A DNA stretch of 8,943 bases from Ruminococcaceae bacterium UBA794. GTDB lineage: Bacteria > Bacillota > Clostridia > Oscillospirales > Ruminococcaceae. The notes under the pieces were generated by a model. It worked only from the letters and a program-made list of their open reading frames with translations. It was not told the origin of the DNA and made no database searches. This document shows, in pieces, positions 1 through 5,520 of this stretch. Made by a program: the position numbers and the translations under genes. Location of the stretch: positions 1 to 8,943 of the forward strand of contig DBIU01000007.1 of the NCBI GenBank assembly GCA_002304735.1, in the 5' to 3' direction. The stretch's first letter is position 1, and the number at the start of each line of letters is the position of its first letter.

Positions 1-37
1 AACGAAAACGACTTTGTAGGTTGAGAAGTAATTTTCC

Positions 38-175
38 TTTGACTGCGTTGGAGCAGTCAAACGAGCGAACTCGGGTAAAGCCCGCCGCTCCCGCCCCCCT
101 TGCCGAGCGCGAAAGACGAACTCGGCGCCCTGCCGAGCGTTAAGGTGAACTAAAGCGAACTGCTCAAAGCAGAAG
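38..175 (+). other. Chain of hairpins without a convincing gene (possible structured RNA or 3' UTR)
   Basis: No frame here looks like a gene; at most a short C-terminus of an upstream gene could end at the TGA at 22-24. The stretch is instead rich in stems: a perfect 9-bp hairpin 38-46/53-61; a nested stem 63-67/86-90 enclosing 72-75/81-84; 102-107/121-126; and 160-164/168-172. The segment at 121-126 (CTCGGC) can also pair with an identical GCCGAG at 132-137, so two mutually exclusive folds are possible. The run leads directly into a terminator at 176-199. It matches no RNA family I can recognise: RNase P, tmRNA, SRP RNA and 5S motifs were looked for and not seen. It could be a small RNA, a structured 3' UTR, or a dispersed intergenic repeat. 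Confidence 0.4.
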
Positions 176-209
176 AAAGCCGTGGATTACCGCGGCTTTT
201 GCAATTTTT
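176..209 (+). terminator. Rho-independent terminator at the end of the leading structured region
   Basis: A 10-bp stem AAAGCCGTGG/CCGCGGCTTT (176-185 with 190-199, one G-U pair) closes an ATTA loop. It is followed by T-rich sequence to 209. Orientation is +, so it ends a transcript entering from the left: an upstream gene or the structured stretch before it. It faces the tRNA operon, which converges from the right. Confidence 0.7.
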
Positions 210-248
210 ATGTGAATATGACGTTTCATCAAAACTCCAAGCGGGCAT

Positions 249-278
249 AAAAACCGCCCCTAGCGGAAACTAGGGGCG
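249..278 (-). terminator. Rho-independent terminator of the tRNA operon
   Basis: On the minus strand a perfect 9-bp stem CGCCCCTAG/CTAGGGGCG (270-278 with 255-263) with a 6-nt loop is followed by a G and a TTTTT run (249-253). It lies about 25 nt past the CCA end of tRNA-Gln, so it is the expected end of the four-tRNA transcript. Confidence 0.85.
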
Positions 279-301
279 ATAAAGGTGCAGCTTTAAGCTG
301 C

Positions 302-376
302 TGGTTGGGATAGCAGGATTTGAACCTGCGAGTGAGGGAGTCAAAGTCCCTTGCCTTACCGCTTGGCGATATCCCA
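302..376 (-). tRNA. tRNA-Gln (anticodon UUG)
   Basis: The reverse complement folds as a full cloverleaf. The acceptor TGGGATA (370-376) pairs with TATCCCA (306-312), the discriminator A is at 305, and the CCA is encoded at 302-304. The anticodon stem AGGGA/TCCCT frames the loop CTTTGAC, giving anticodon TTG. The T arm has the usual GGTTCAAATCC core. It is the last tRNA of the operon. A small palindrome GCAGC..GCTGC (287-301) just past the CCA lies in the 3' trailer before the terminator. Confidence 0.95.
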
Positions 377-428
377 GCGTAAAACAAGAGGTTAGAAAAC
401 GCTCGCTTCTAACCTCCTGAGTATCAAA

Positions 429-506
429 TGGGGTGGGCAGTGGGAATCGAACCCACGGTCTTCGGGACCACAATCCGACGCTTTAACCAACTAAGCCATG
501 CCCACC
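429..506 (-). tRNA. tRNA-His (anticodon GUG)
   Basis: The reverse complement gives acceptor GTGGGCA (499-505) pairing with TGCCCAC (433-439), and the loop TTGTGGT with anticodon GTG. A G at 506 can serve as G-1, pairing with the C discriminator at 432; this extra pair is the hallmark of histidine tRNA. CCA is encoded at 429-431. The anticodon stem TCGGA/CCCGA has an A-C mismatch at its loop-closing pair (31-39), a small oddity that does not change the identity. Confidence 0.95.
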
Positions 507-509
507 ATA

Positions 510-586
<77 letters not shown>

Positions 587-686
587 TCATATTAAACTAA
601 AAGAGAGCCGATTTCGCAAACCGACCCCTCGTCAACTCAACAAGCAAATTCCCGTCGGCTCAACAAATCTGCGCCCTTTGAAACAA
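587..686 (-). other. tRNA spacer with a stem and a short imperfect direct repeat
   Basis: This 100-nt gap between tRNA-Gly and tRNA-Arg is long compared with the other spacers. GAGCCGA (605-611) can pair with TCGGCTC (655-661), closing a stem around most of the gap. CGTCAACTCAACAA (630-643) and CGTCGGCTCAACAA (653-666) are a 14-bp direct repeat with two mismatches. No gene or promoter was seen. It may mark an old duplication or deletion of a tRNA, or a processing structure. Confidence 0.45.
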
Positions 687-760
687 TGGAGCGGGTGATG
701 GGAATCGAACCCACGCGACCAGCTTGGAAGGCTGGGATTCTACCATTGAACTACACCCGC
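687..760 (-). tRNA. tRNA-Gly (anticodon UCC)
   Basis: The acceptor GCGGGTG (754-760) pairs with CACCCGC (691-697). The discriminator T is at 690 and CCA is encoded at 687-689. The anticodon stem CCAGC/GCTGG frames the loop CTTCCAA, giving anticodon TCC for GGA and GGG codons. It is the first tRNA of the operon, about 10 nt after the predicted transcription start. Confidence 0.95.
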
Positions 761-776
761 ATTTCAACGCTTTATT

Positions 777-805
777 ATTATATCATCTTTTTCCCCATTT
801 GTCAA
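777..805 (-). promoter_or_regulatory. Consensus sigma-A promoter of the tRNA operon
   Basis: On the minus strand TTGACA (800-805) is followed by exactly 17 bp and TATAAT (777-782). Both boxes match the consensus perfectly, as expected for stable-RNA genes. The predicted start is near 770, about 10 nt before tRNA-Gly. Confidence 0.92.
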
Positions 806-847
806 GGGCTTTTTCAAAAAAAATCAAATATTTTCTTCCTTCGGGCA

Positions 848-894
848 TAAAAGCGCCTTTGGCGTCTAAGAAGCCTTTTCCAAAAAGGCTCTTA
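848..894 (-). terminator. Probable pyk terminator hairpins, one arm interrupted by the MITE
   Basis: On the minus strand AAAAGGCT and AGCCTTTT arms (872-879 with 883-890, 3-nt loop) form a strong stem. It extends through TAAG/CTTA (867-870 with 891-894) with one bulge. It is followed by a small CGCC/GGCG stem (854-857 with 861-864) and a TTTT run at 849-852. Lying downstream of pyk, it is the most likely end of the pyk message, though the first stem lacks its own U-run. The outer part of the arm, GAC, is now at 1070-1072 on the far side of the inserted element. Confidence 0.5.
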
Positions 895-1066
895 TGGCAA
901 CACCGCACAATTACCGGCTTCGCCTTTGTCATTCACTCGCTTGATATTTTTCCGTCGTAATGTCCAAAACTCCCTTAAAATACATCAAGTATTTCTGCGG
1001 TCGTTTTGTCCATTCTGACGAAAAAACCTCGGCGCGATTAAACGACAATAATTATGCGGTGTTGCC
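895..1066. mobile_element. MITE-like fold-back element, 172 bp, with 18-bp terminal inverted repeats and TTA target duplication
   Basis: The ends GGCAACACCGCA (896-907) and TGCGGTGTTGCC (1055-1066) are perfect inverted repeats. They extend to 18 bp (896-913 with 1049-1066) with one mismatch. Inside are a second, imperfect inverted repeat (947-970 with 1003-1025) and a central hairpin AAATAC/GTATTT (978-983 with 989-994), so the whole element can fold back on itself. TTA flanks it at 892-894 and 1067-1069. No transposase or credible ORF is present, so it would depend on an enzyme supplied elsewhere. A three-base TNA target would suit an IS5-group (IS1031-like) transposase; that is inference. 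It lies between the pyk stop codon and the presumed pyk terminator. Confidence 0.8.
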
Positions 1067-1102
1067 TTAGACCTCCAAAAAAGGTTATTTTTTCTGCACT
1101 CG

Positions 1103-2872
1103 TTAGTTATGCCTTCCCGCCATAACAAGCCCTTTTTCCGCGTCCATTGTGACTGCAATTCCGCTTTTGAGGACGGCTGCCGCGTTTTTCGCGCCAACGA
1201 TAACGGGGATATCGAGCGTCATTCCGACGATAGCCGCGTGAGAATCCGCGCCGCCTTCCTCGGTAATGATGCCTGCGGCGGTTTTGAGGAGCGGGAGAAC
1301 CGCGTTCGACGTTTTCGGCATAACGAGAATTTGACCTGCGGCGAAGCGCGCGGCGGCTTCCTCGTCCGTTGCGGCAACGCAGACCGTTGCTGTTGTCGAG
1401 CCTTTGTTTACGCCCGTTCCCGAAACGAGAACGTCGCCCACAATATGAACCTTCATCAGGTTTGTCGTGCCGGAAACTCCGAGCGGCACGCCCGCCGTAA
1501 TTACCGCAAGGTCGCCGTTTTTGAGCAGACCCGCTTCAACCGCCTTTTCAACGGCGAGGTGAATGAGGTCGTCGGTGTTTGTCATCGTTTCTTCGCACAT
1601 AAGCGGGATAACGCCCCACGAAAGCGCCATCTGACGGCAGATAACCTCGCTTGTCGTACACGAAATAATCGGACATTCGGGGCGATAGCGCGAAATCATA
1701 CGAGCGGTCGTGCCGGATTTCGTCACGGTGACGATGGCTGCCGCGCCGAGGTCCATTGCCGCGCTTACGGTTGCGTGAGAAATCGCCGCCGAAACGTTCG
1801 TGCCGTCGTGAGCCTCCTGCTTGTGGAAGCGCTTTTTGTAGTCGATAGCCTTTTCCGTCGTTTCGGCAATCAGCGCCATCGTTTTTACAGCCTCGACGGG
1901 GTGTTCTCCCGCGGCGGTTTCGCCCGAGAGCATAATCGCGCTCGTTCCGTCGTAAATCGCGTTGGCAACGTCCGTTGTTTCCGCTCTTGTCGGACGCGGA
2001 TTGTGAATCATACTTTCGAGCATCTGCGTCGCCGTGATAACCTGCTTGCTTGCGCTGAAGCCCTTTTTAATCAGCATTTTCTGGAGCTGCGGAATTTCCT
2101 CAAACGGAATTTCAACGCCCATATCTCCGCGCGCAACCATAATTCCGTCCGCAACGCGCAGAATTTCATCGATATTCTTAACTCCTTCTTCGTTCTCGAT
2201 TTTCGCGATAAGGCGGATATCGGGGCGGTTTTCCTCGGCGAGAATTTTGCGGATTTCGAGGATATCGTCCGCGCAGGTTACGAACGAAGCGGCGATGTAA
2301 TCAAAGCTTTCGCGGCAGCCGAAGCGTATATCCGAGATATCGACCTCGCTTAAATACGGCATCGACAGCTTAACTCCGGGAATGTTCACGCCCTTGTTGT
2401 TTGAGAGAACGCCGCCGTTGATAACCGTGCAGATAATATCGGCTGTTCCGTCGTCGTTGCGCTTGATGTCGGCGCAGCGCACCGCAACGTTTCCGTCGTC
2501 GATGAGGATACGCGTGCCTATTTCAATGTCGTCGGGGAGATTTTTATATGTGATTGAGCAGCGCGTTTCATCGCCGTCAACGTCCGAAGTCGTGAGGATA
2601 AACGTGCTTCCCGCCTTAATTTCAACCTTTTTGTTGTCGCGGAACTTCTTCAGCCTAACTTCCGGACCCTTCGTGTCAAGAAGCGTTGCAATCGGCTTTC
2701 CAAGCTCTTTCGCGAGCCTTACAACGCGGTCGTGAGTGATTTTGTGACCCGCCTGAGAACCGTGGGAGAAATTCTGGCGCGCAACGTTCATTCCGCTCTC
2801 CATAAGCTGGCGCAGAACCTCGTCGTTTTCGGTTGCGGGACCCATGGTGCAGACAATTTTCGTTCTTCTCAT
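1103..2872 (-). CDS. pyk: Pyruvate kinase with C-terminal PEP-utilizing domain
   Basis: This cytoplasmic enzyme makes ATP and pyruvate from phosphoenolpyruvate and ADP, the last step of glycolysis. The 589 residues match the long Bacillus-type form. The barrel starts with NVARQNFSHG (29-38) and DTKGPEVR (66-73). The mobile B domain follows, at about 74-170. The signature IRLIAKIENEEG (219-230) carries the catalytic Lys224 and metal ligand Glu226, with Asp250 in ARGDMGVE. NPRPTRAE (291-298) and LSGETAAGEHP (315-325) are also typical. The C-terminal extension (about 475-589) has the PEP-utilizer motif GGADSHAAIVG around His545. The usual Leu in ARLNFSHG is Gln33 here. The ATG at 2870-2872 is preceded by AAAGGA (2881-2886). 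The gene stands alone on its strand with its own promoter. Effectors such as fructose bisphosphate, AMP or ribose-5-phosphate cannot be read from sequence. Confidence 0.97.
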   Translation of the reverse strand: MRRTKIVCTMGPATENDEVLRQLMESGMNVARQNFSHGSQAGHKITHDRVVRLAKELGKPIATLLDTKGPEVRLKKFRDNKKVEIKAGSTFILTTSDVDGDETRCSITYKNLPDDIEIGTRILIDDGNVAVRCADIKRNDDGTADIICTVINGGVLSNNKGVNIPGVKLSMPYLSEVDISDIRFGCRESFDYIAASFVTCADDILEIRKILAEENRPDIRLIAKIENEEGVKNIDEILRVADGIMVARGDMGVEIPFEEIPQLQKMLIKKGFSASKQVITATQMLESMIHNPRPTRAETTDVANAIYDGTSAIMLSGETAAGEHPVEAVKTMALIAETTEKAIDYKKRFHKQEAHDGTNVSAAISHATVSAAMDLGAAAIVTVTKSGTTARMISRYRPECPIISCTTSEVICRQMALSWGVIPLMCEETMTNTDDLIHLAVEKAVEAGLLKNGDLAVITAGVPLGVSGTTNLMKVHIVGDVLVSGTGVNKGSTTATVCVAATDEEAAARFAAGQILVMPKTSNAVLPLLKTAAGIITEEGGADSHAAIVGMTLDIPVIVGAKNAAAVLKSGIAVTMDAEKGLVMAGRHN

Positions 2873-2968
2873 AATTTCGTTCCTTTCAGCAAATTCTTTT
2901 CACGGTGAGCCGACGATAAGCCGCCGTCCGCGCTTTTATAAATTAATTTTGCATAATAATTTTCTTTC

Positions 2969-2986
2969 GGCTTGTTTTTACAAACC
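2969..2986 (-). other. Hairpin at the start of the pyk leader
   Basis: On the minus strand GGTTTGT/ACAAGCC (2980-2986 with 2969-2975, one G-U pair, AAAA loop) begins within a few nucleotides of the predicted start near 2989. The leader is about 117 nt. Such a 5'-terminal stem could protect the message from degradation, but no known regulatory RNA family was recognised and there is no U-run. Confidence 0.45.
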
Positions 2987-2995
2987 TTATCTATT

Positions 2996-3024
2996 ATTAT
3001 AACCGTTTTTGCTAAATATTTCAA
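2996..3024 (-). promoter_or_regulatory. Sigma-A promoter of pyk
   Basis: On the minus strand TTGAAA (3019-3024), a 17-bp spacer and a perfect TATAAT (2996-3001) give a predicted start near 2989. It is the only strong promoter pointing at pyk. It lies 43 bp from the divergent promoter at 3067-3095, close enough for the two to influence each other. Confidence 0.88.
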
Positions 3025-3066
3025 GCTAATTATTTGTAAAATCGCTAAGAAATATTGCAAAAGGTG

Positions 3067-3095
3067 TTGAAAATTTTCTACATTTATGATATAAT
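3067..3095 (+). promoter_or_regulatory. Sigma-A promoter of the seven-gene rightward run
   Basis: TTGAAA (3067-3072), 17 bp, then TATAAT (3090-3095) predict a start near 3102 and a leader of about 70 nt. The boxes and spacing are identical to those of the divergent pyk promoter. It is the only clear + promoter before the run of genes from 3172 to 8874. Confidence 0.88.
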
Positions 3096-3171
3096 GCTAT
3101 ATAGGTGTAAAGTGAAAAATAATGCCTTTGAGTGGCTTTTATGAAATAAAAATACCGAGAGGAGGGCGTCG

Positions 3172-3966
3172 ATGGAATGTGCCTTATGGCTTAATCGGCG
3201 GAAGGTTTTTTCTGCCGATGAAATAAAGGATAACCTTGACGCCGCTTCGCTTTTGGGATATTTTGCGGCGGGAAGCCTTATTGAGTGGCTTCGCTGCCAC
3301 GGCGGCGCGGATTTCGCGGACAAGCTGGAGCTTCTCTCGCCCGACGCCCCCGATATTCTCGTGAAAATCGCGGCGGTTTTCGGCGGAGCACCCGCGGGAT
3401 ACAAGGCTCTAGGCGGCGCTTCCGATACGGCGGAGGCGGCTTTGGGCGGCGGGCAATGCTCGTTTCACGGGAAAAACGGTTCGGGAAGCGGCTTTTTCTC
3501 GGCGGGAAAAGGCGGCGCGGGCGGCTCGTTCTCGGCGGGAAGCGGCTCGCTCGGAGGCTTTGGCGCGGGCGGCTCTTTCGGAGTGTTCGGGAGCGGAAAA
3601 CTCGGCTTTTTCGGTAATTTCGGCAGCTTCAAGGGCGGTTCGTTTCGCAGCGGAAGCGGGATTTACGAATGGGAATGGGAGTGGGAAAGATTTTTCGGCT
3701 CGTTCGGAGCGGGAAGCTTCGCGTTCGGCTCGGGATACGCGGCAATGCTTGCTCTGCTGAAAAAATACGGCTCGTTCGGCTCGTTTGGAGCGGGGAGCTT
3801 CGGCTCGTTCTCGTTAAATTTGCTCGGTGAAATGAAAAACGGTTCGTTTGTCGGGAAAAAACTGCCCGATTTTCTTGCAAATCTCGATGAATACGACAGA
3901 ATTATGCTGATAAGCCTTTACGGCTGTCCGCTAAATCAATTCGGCTACGGAATACACAATATCTGA
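3172..3966 (+). CDS. Gly/Ser/Phe-repeat protein of unknown function
   Basis: No function can be assigned to this 264-residue protein. The N-terminus (about 1-70) looks folded and helical, with a GYFAAGSLIEWLRCHGG segment (29-45). Such short xGSLxEWL modules seem familiar to me from other Firmicute proteins, but that is memory, not a search. The middle (about 91-215) is low-complexity and dominated by Gly, Ser and Phe, with GSF triplets at 118, 134, 151, 156, 176, 181, 200, 203, 208 and 211 and one more at 224. It is interrupted by an EWEWEWE stretch (166-172). The C-terminus (230-264) is again ordinary sequence, with LDEYDRIM and CPLNQFGYGIHNI. No signal peptide or membrane segment is visible, so it is probably cytoplasmic. 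The start is fixed by GAGGAGGG (3159-3166). It is first in the operon, 16 nt before the membrane protein gene. Confidence 0.85.
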   Translation: MECALWLNRRKVFSADEIKDNLDAASLLGYFAAGSLIEWLRCHGGADFADKLELLSPDAPDILVKIAAVFGGAPAGYKALGGASDTAEAALGGGQCSFHGKNGSGSGFFSAGKGGAGGSFSAGSGSLGGFGAGGSFGVFGSGKLGFFGNFGSFKGGSFRSGSGIYEWEWEWERFFGSFGAGSFAFGSGYAAMLALLKKYGSFGSFGAGSFGSFSLNLLGEMKNGSFVGKKLPDFLANLDEYDRIMLISLYGCPLNQFGYGIHNI

Positions 3967-3982
3967 CTTTATGAGGTGAATT

Positions 3983-4636
3983 ATGTCAAGAGCGCTTAGA
4001 CTTATGATTATCGCGGCGGTTTTGTTTGTAAGCGGAATTGCTTTTCTCATTATCGGTATTAAGGATAATATCGAAATAAACAAACCGCGAATGAAGATTG
4101 AAGATATGAGAGCGGAAGATTTCTATAACGGACGCTATGTCGAGGGCGATATTTACGAGGTCTGGGGCGAATTTGCGTACACCGAGGAATCGAAGTCCAC
4201 GATGGGAATTGAACACGACAAAAAGGTTACCGACCACTATTATTATTTCCCGCTTGAAACGTCGTTTTACGACCAAAAATACACGTTCGCGGCGGTTTGC
4301 ACGAGAGATTCTGCGGAGCTTCGCGCTTTGGATAAGATGACGGAAGAAGCGGGCGATTATTATTTGAACGACGAGCAGCTTGTCACAAAAATCCACTTTG
4401 TCGGCAAGGTTCAGGCGCTGAAAGGCGATTATCTCAAATTTTTCCGTGAAATCGTCGCGTACAACTTCGACGTAAGCGAGTCGGAGGCGGAGTCGGTTAT
4501 TGCGCCTTTCGTTATCAGAAGCTGGAAGAACGACAATTCCGGCGTGATGATAGGCATTGGAGCAGGCGGAACTGTGATAGGTCTTGTGGGGCTTGCGTTC
4601 TTCATAATAAGAAAAGTCAGAACGGGCAGATTTTGA
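3983..4636 (+). CDS. Two-pass membrane protein of unknown function
   Basis: The 217 residues begin with a membrane segment (about 7-26) and end with a second, glycine-rich one (about 187-209) followed by a basic KVRTGRF tail. Between them lies a hydrophilic domain of about 160 residues rich in acidic and aromatic residues (for example HYYYFPLETSFYDQKY, 85-100). With both ends basic and cytoplasmic, the central domain should face outside. It resembles uncharacterised Firmicute membrane families such as DUF6709, a tentative recollection. GAGGTG (3973-3978) precedes the ATG. The stop codon overlaps the next gene's start by one base, so the two are probably translated in a coupled way. Confidence 0.85.
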   Translation: MSRALRLMIIAAVLFVSGIAFLIIGIKDNIEINKPRMKIEDMRAEDFYNGRYVEGDIYEVWGEFAYTEESKSTMGIEHDKKVTDHYYYFPLETSFYDQKYTFAAVCTRDSAELRALDKMTEEAGDYYLNDEQLVTKIHFVGKVQALKGDYLKFFREIVAYNFDVSESEAESVIAPFVIRSWKNDNSGVMIGIGAGGTVIGLVGLAFFIIRKVRTGRF

Positions 4637-5466
4637 TGAACGCTTTTCATATCGCTTCTTTCGCGCCCGCGCGGAAAAAGGGAAAAACGGCTGTCTGCGC
4701 CGAGGATTTCGACCTTTACTGCACGGCGCTTTCCGCGCTTGCTTGGCGGAAATTCAACGGGAAAATCACACTCTGCTGCGATAACGCGTTTGCGGAATAT
4801 TACGAAAAAATCGGGCTTTTTCCGCTCTGGGACGAGGTTCGCGCTAACGTTGCGGACGACCTCGAGGGAATAAATCCAGCGATGTTCTGGGCTGGCGGGA
4901 AGCTGCTTGCGCTGCGCGAGATGAACGCGCCGTGCGTGATGATTGATACGGATTTCATTGTGTGGAGAACGCTTTCGTTCGGAAGCGAAATTATCGCCGC
5001 GCATCGAGAGGACATTTCCGATGAGATTTACCCGCCTCTCGGCTTTTTCGCCGTGAAAAACGGGCTTGCGCTGCCGGATTTCGACGAGGCGGTTTTGCCG
5101 CTCAACACGGCTTTTTTCTACGTTCCCGACAACGATTTCAAGCGGTTTTACACGTCGCAGGCGATTTCGTTTATGAAGTCCGCGGTTGACTGCGGCGATT
5201 ACCTCAAATATATGGTTTTCGCGGAACAGCGAATGGCGGCGATGTGCGCCGAGTATACGGGAACGCCCGTAAAAACGCTGCTCGACAAGGACAGCCTGCA
5301 CTTTCCGCAGAGCGACTTCACGCATCTCTGGGGCGCGAAGCAGGCGATGCGCGATAATCCCGCGCTTCGTGAGGATTTCGTTGAAAAGTGCCGCGCGAGG
5401 ATAAATCGGGACTTCCCCGAATATTCTTATATTATCGATAACATTGACGCGCAAAAAGCGGAATAA
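4636..5466 (+). CDS. Probable GT-A-fold glycosyltransferase (DUF6734-like)
   Basis: A cytoplasmic protein of 276 residues that probably transfers a sugar from a nucleotide-sugar donor. The best evidence is the DTD triplet (104-106) in a hydrophobic strand, VMIDTDFIVW. It is preceded by a helix with FWAGGKLLALREM (84-96) and followed by PLNTAFFYV (155-163), the arrangement of metal-binding DxD glycosyltransferases. A conserved-looking FTHLWG (228-233) near the end fits a late His-containing motif. It resembles the DUF6734/capsular-synthesis type, from memory only; donor and acceptor are unknown. The ATG at 4636 is preferred over the TTG at 4633, because it overlaps the preceding TGA by one base and suits coupled translation; no strong ribosome site is present. 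Confidence 0.7.
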   Translation: MNAFHIASFAPARKKGKTAVCAEDFDLYCTALSALAWRKFNGKITLCCDNAFAEYYEKIGLFPLWDEVRANVADDLEGINPAMFWAGGKLLALREMNAPCVMIDTDFIVWRTLSFGSEIIAAHREDISDEIYPPLGFFAVKNGLALPDFDEAVLPLNTAFFYVPDNDFKRFYTSQAISFMKSAVDCGDYLKYMVFAEQRMAAMCAEYTGTPVKTLLDKDSLHFPQSDFTHLWGAKQAMRDNPALREDFVEKCRARINRDFPEYSYIIDNIDAQKAE

Positions 5467-5480
5467 TCGGCGCGTTTTTT
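5447..5480 (+). terminator. Possible weak terminator overlapping the end of the glycosyltransferase gene
   Basis: ACGCGC (5447-5452) can pair with GCGCGT (5470-5475) around a 17-nt loop that contains the stop codon, followed by a T run at 5475-5480. The stem is short and the loop large, so termination may be partial, separating the first three genes from the last four. Confidence 0.35.
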
Positions 5481-5514
5481 CCCAAAATAAGACGGAAAAG
5501 CTTGTTTTGGGGGA
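5481..5514 (+). promoter_or_regulatory. Hairpin covering part of the ABC ATPase ribosome binding site
   Basis: CCCAAAATAAG (5481-5491) pairs along its whole length with CTTGTTTTGGG (5501-5511), 11 bp with one G-U and a 9-nt loop. The last bases of the stem, GGG at 5509-5511, are also the first half of the GGGGGA ribosome site (5509-5514), 6 nt before the ATG at 5521. Formation of the stem would hide part of the site, so translation could depend on unfolding it, for example by a protein or a temperature change. No known riboswitch family was recognised. Confidence 0.5.
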
Positions 5515-5520
5515 ACGATT

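Noticed and set aside
1..209. RNase P RNA, tmRNA, SRP RNA or 6S RNA
   Set aside because: None of the conserved cores of these RNAs could be found in the sequence on either strand, so only an unnamed structured region is reported.
922..1050. About 42 open codons on the minus strand inside the MITE
   Set aside because: There is no start codon with a ribosome site and no recognisable domain; the frame is short enough to occur by chance in a fold-back element.
1109..2353. 414-codon open frame on the + strand opposite pyruvate kinase
   Set aside because: The product is Arg- and Asn-rich with no domain, and it lies entirely inside pyk; no promoter or ribosome site was seen.
3122..3229. Upstream reading frame of 35 codons overlapping the start of the GSF-repeat gene
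   Set aside because: Only a weak purine stretch precedes its ATG, whereas the main gene has a strong GAGGAGGG site; no motif supports it.
3440..3830. CRISPR array or simple DNA repeat in the GSF region
   Set aside because: Repeat units vary in codon, length and spacing and stay in one frame, as expected for a repetitive protein, not for a CRISPR or a slippage repeat.
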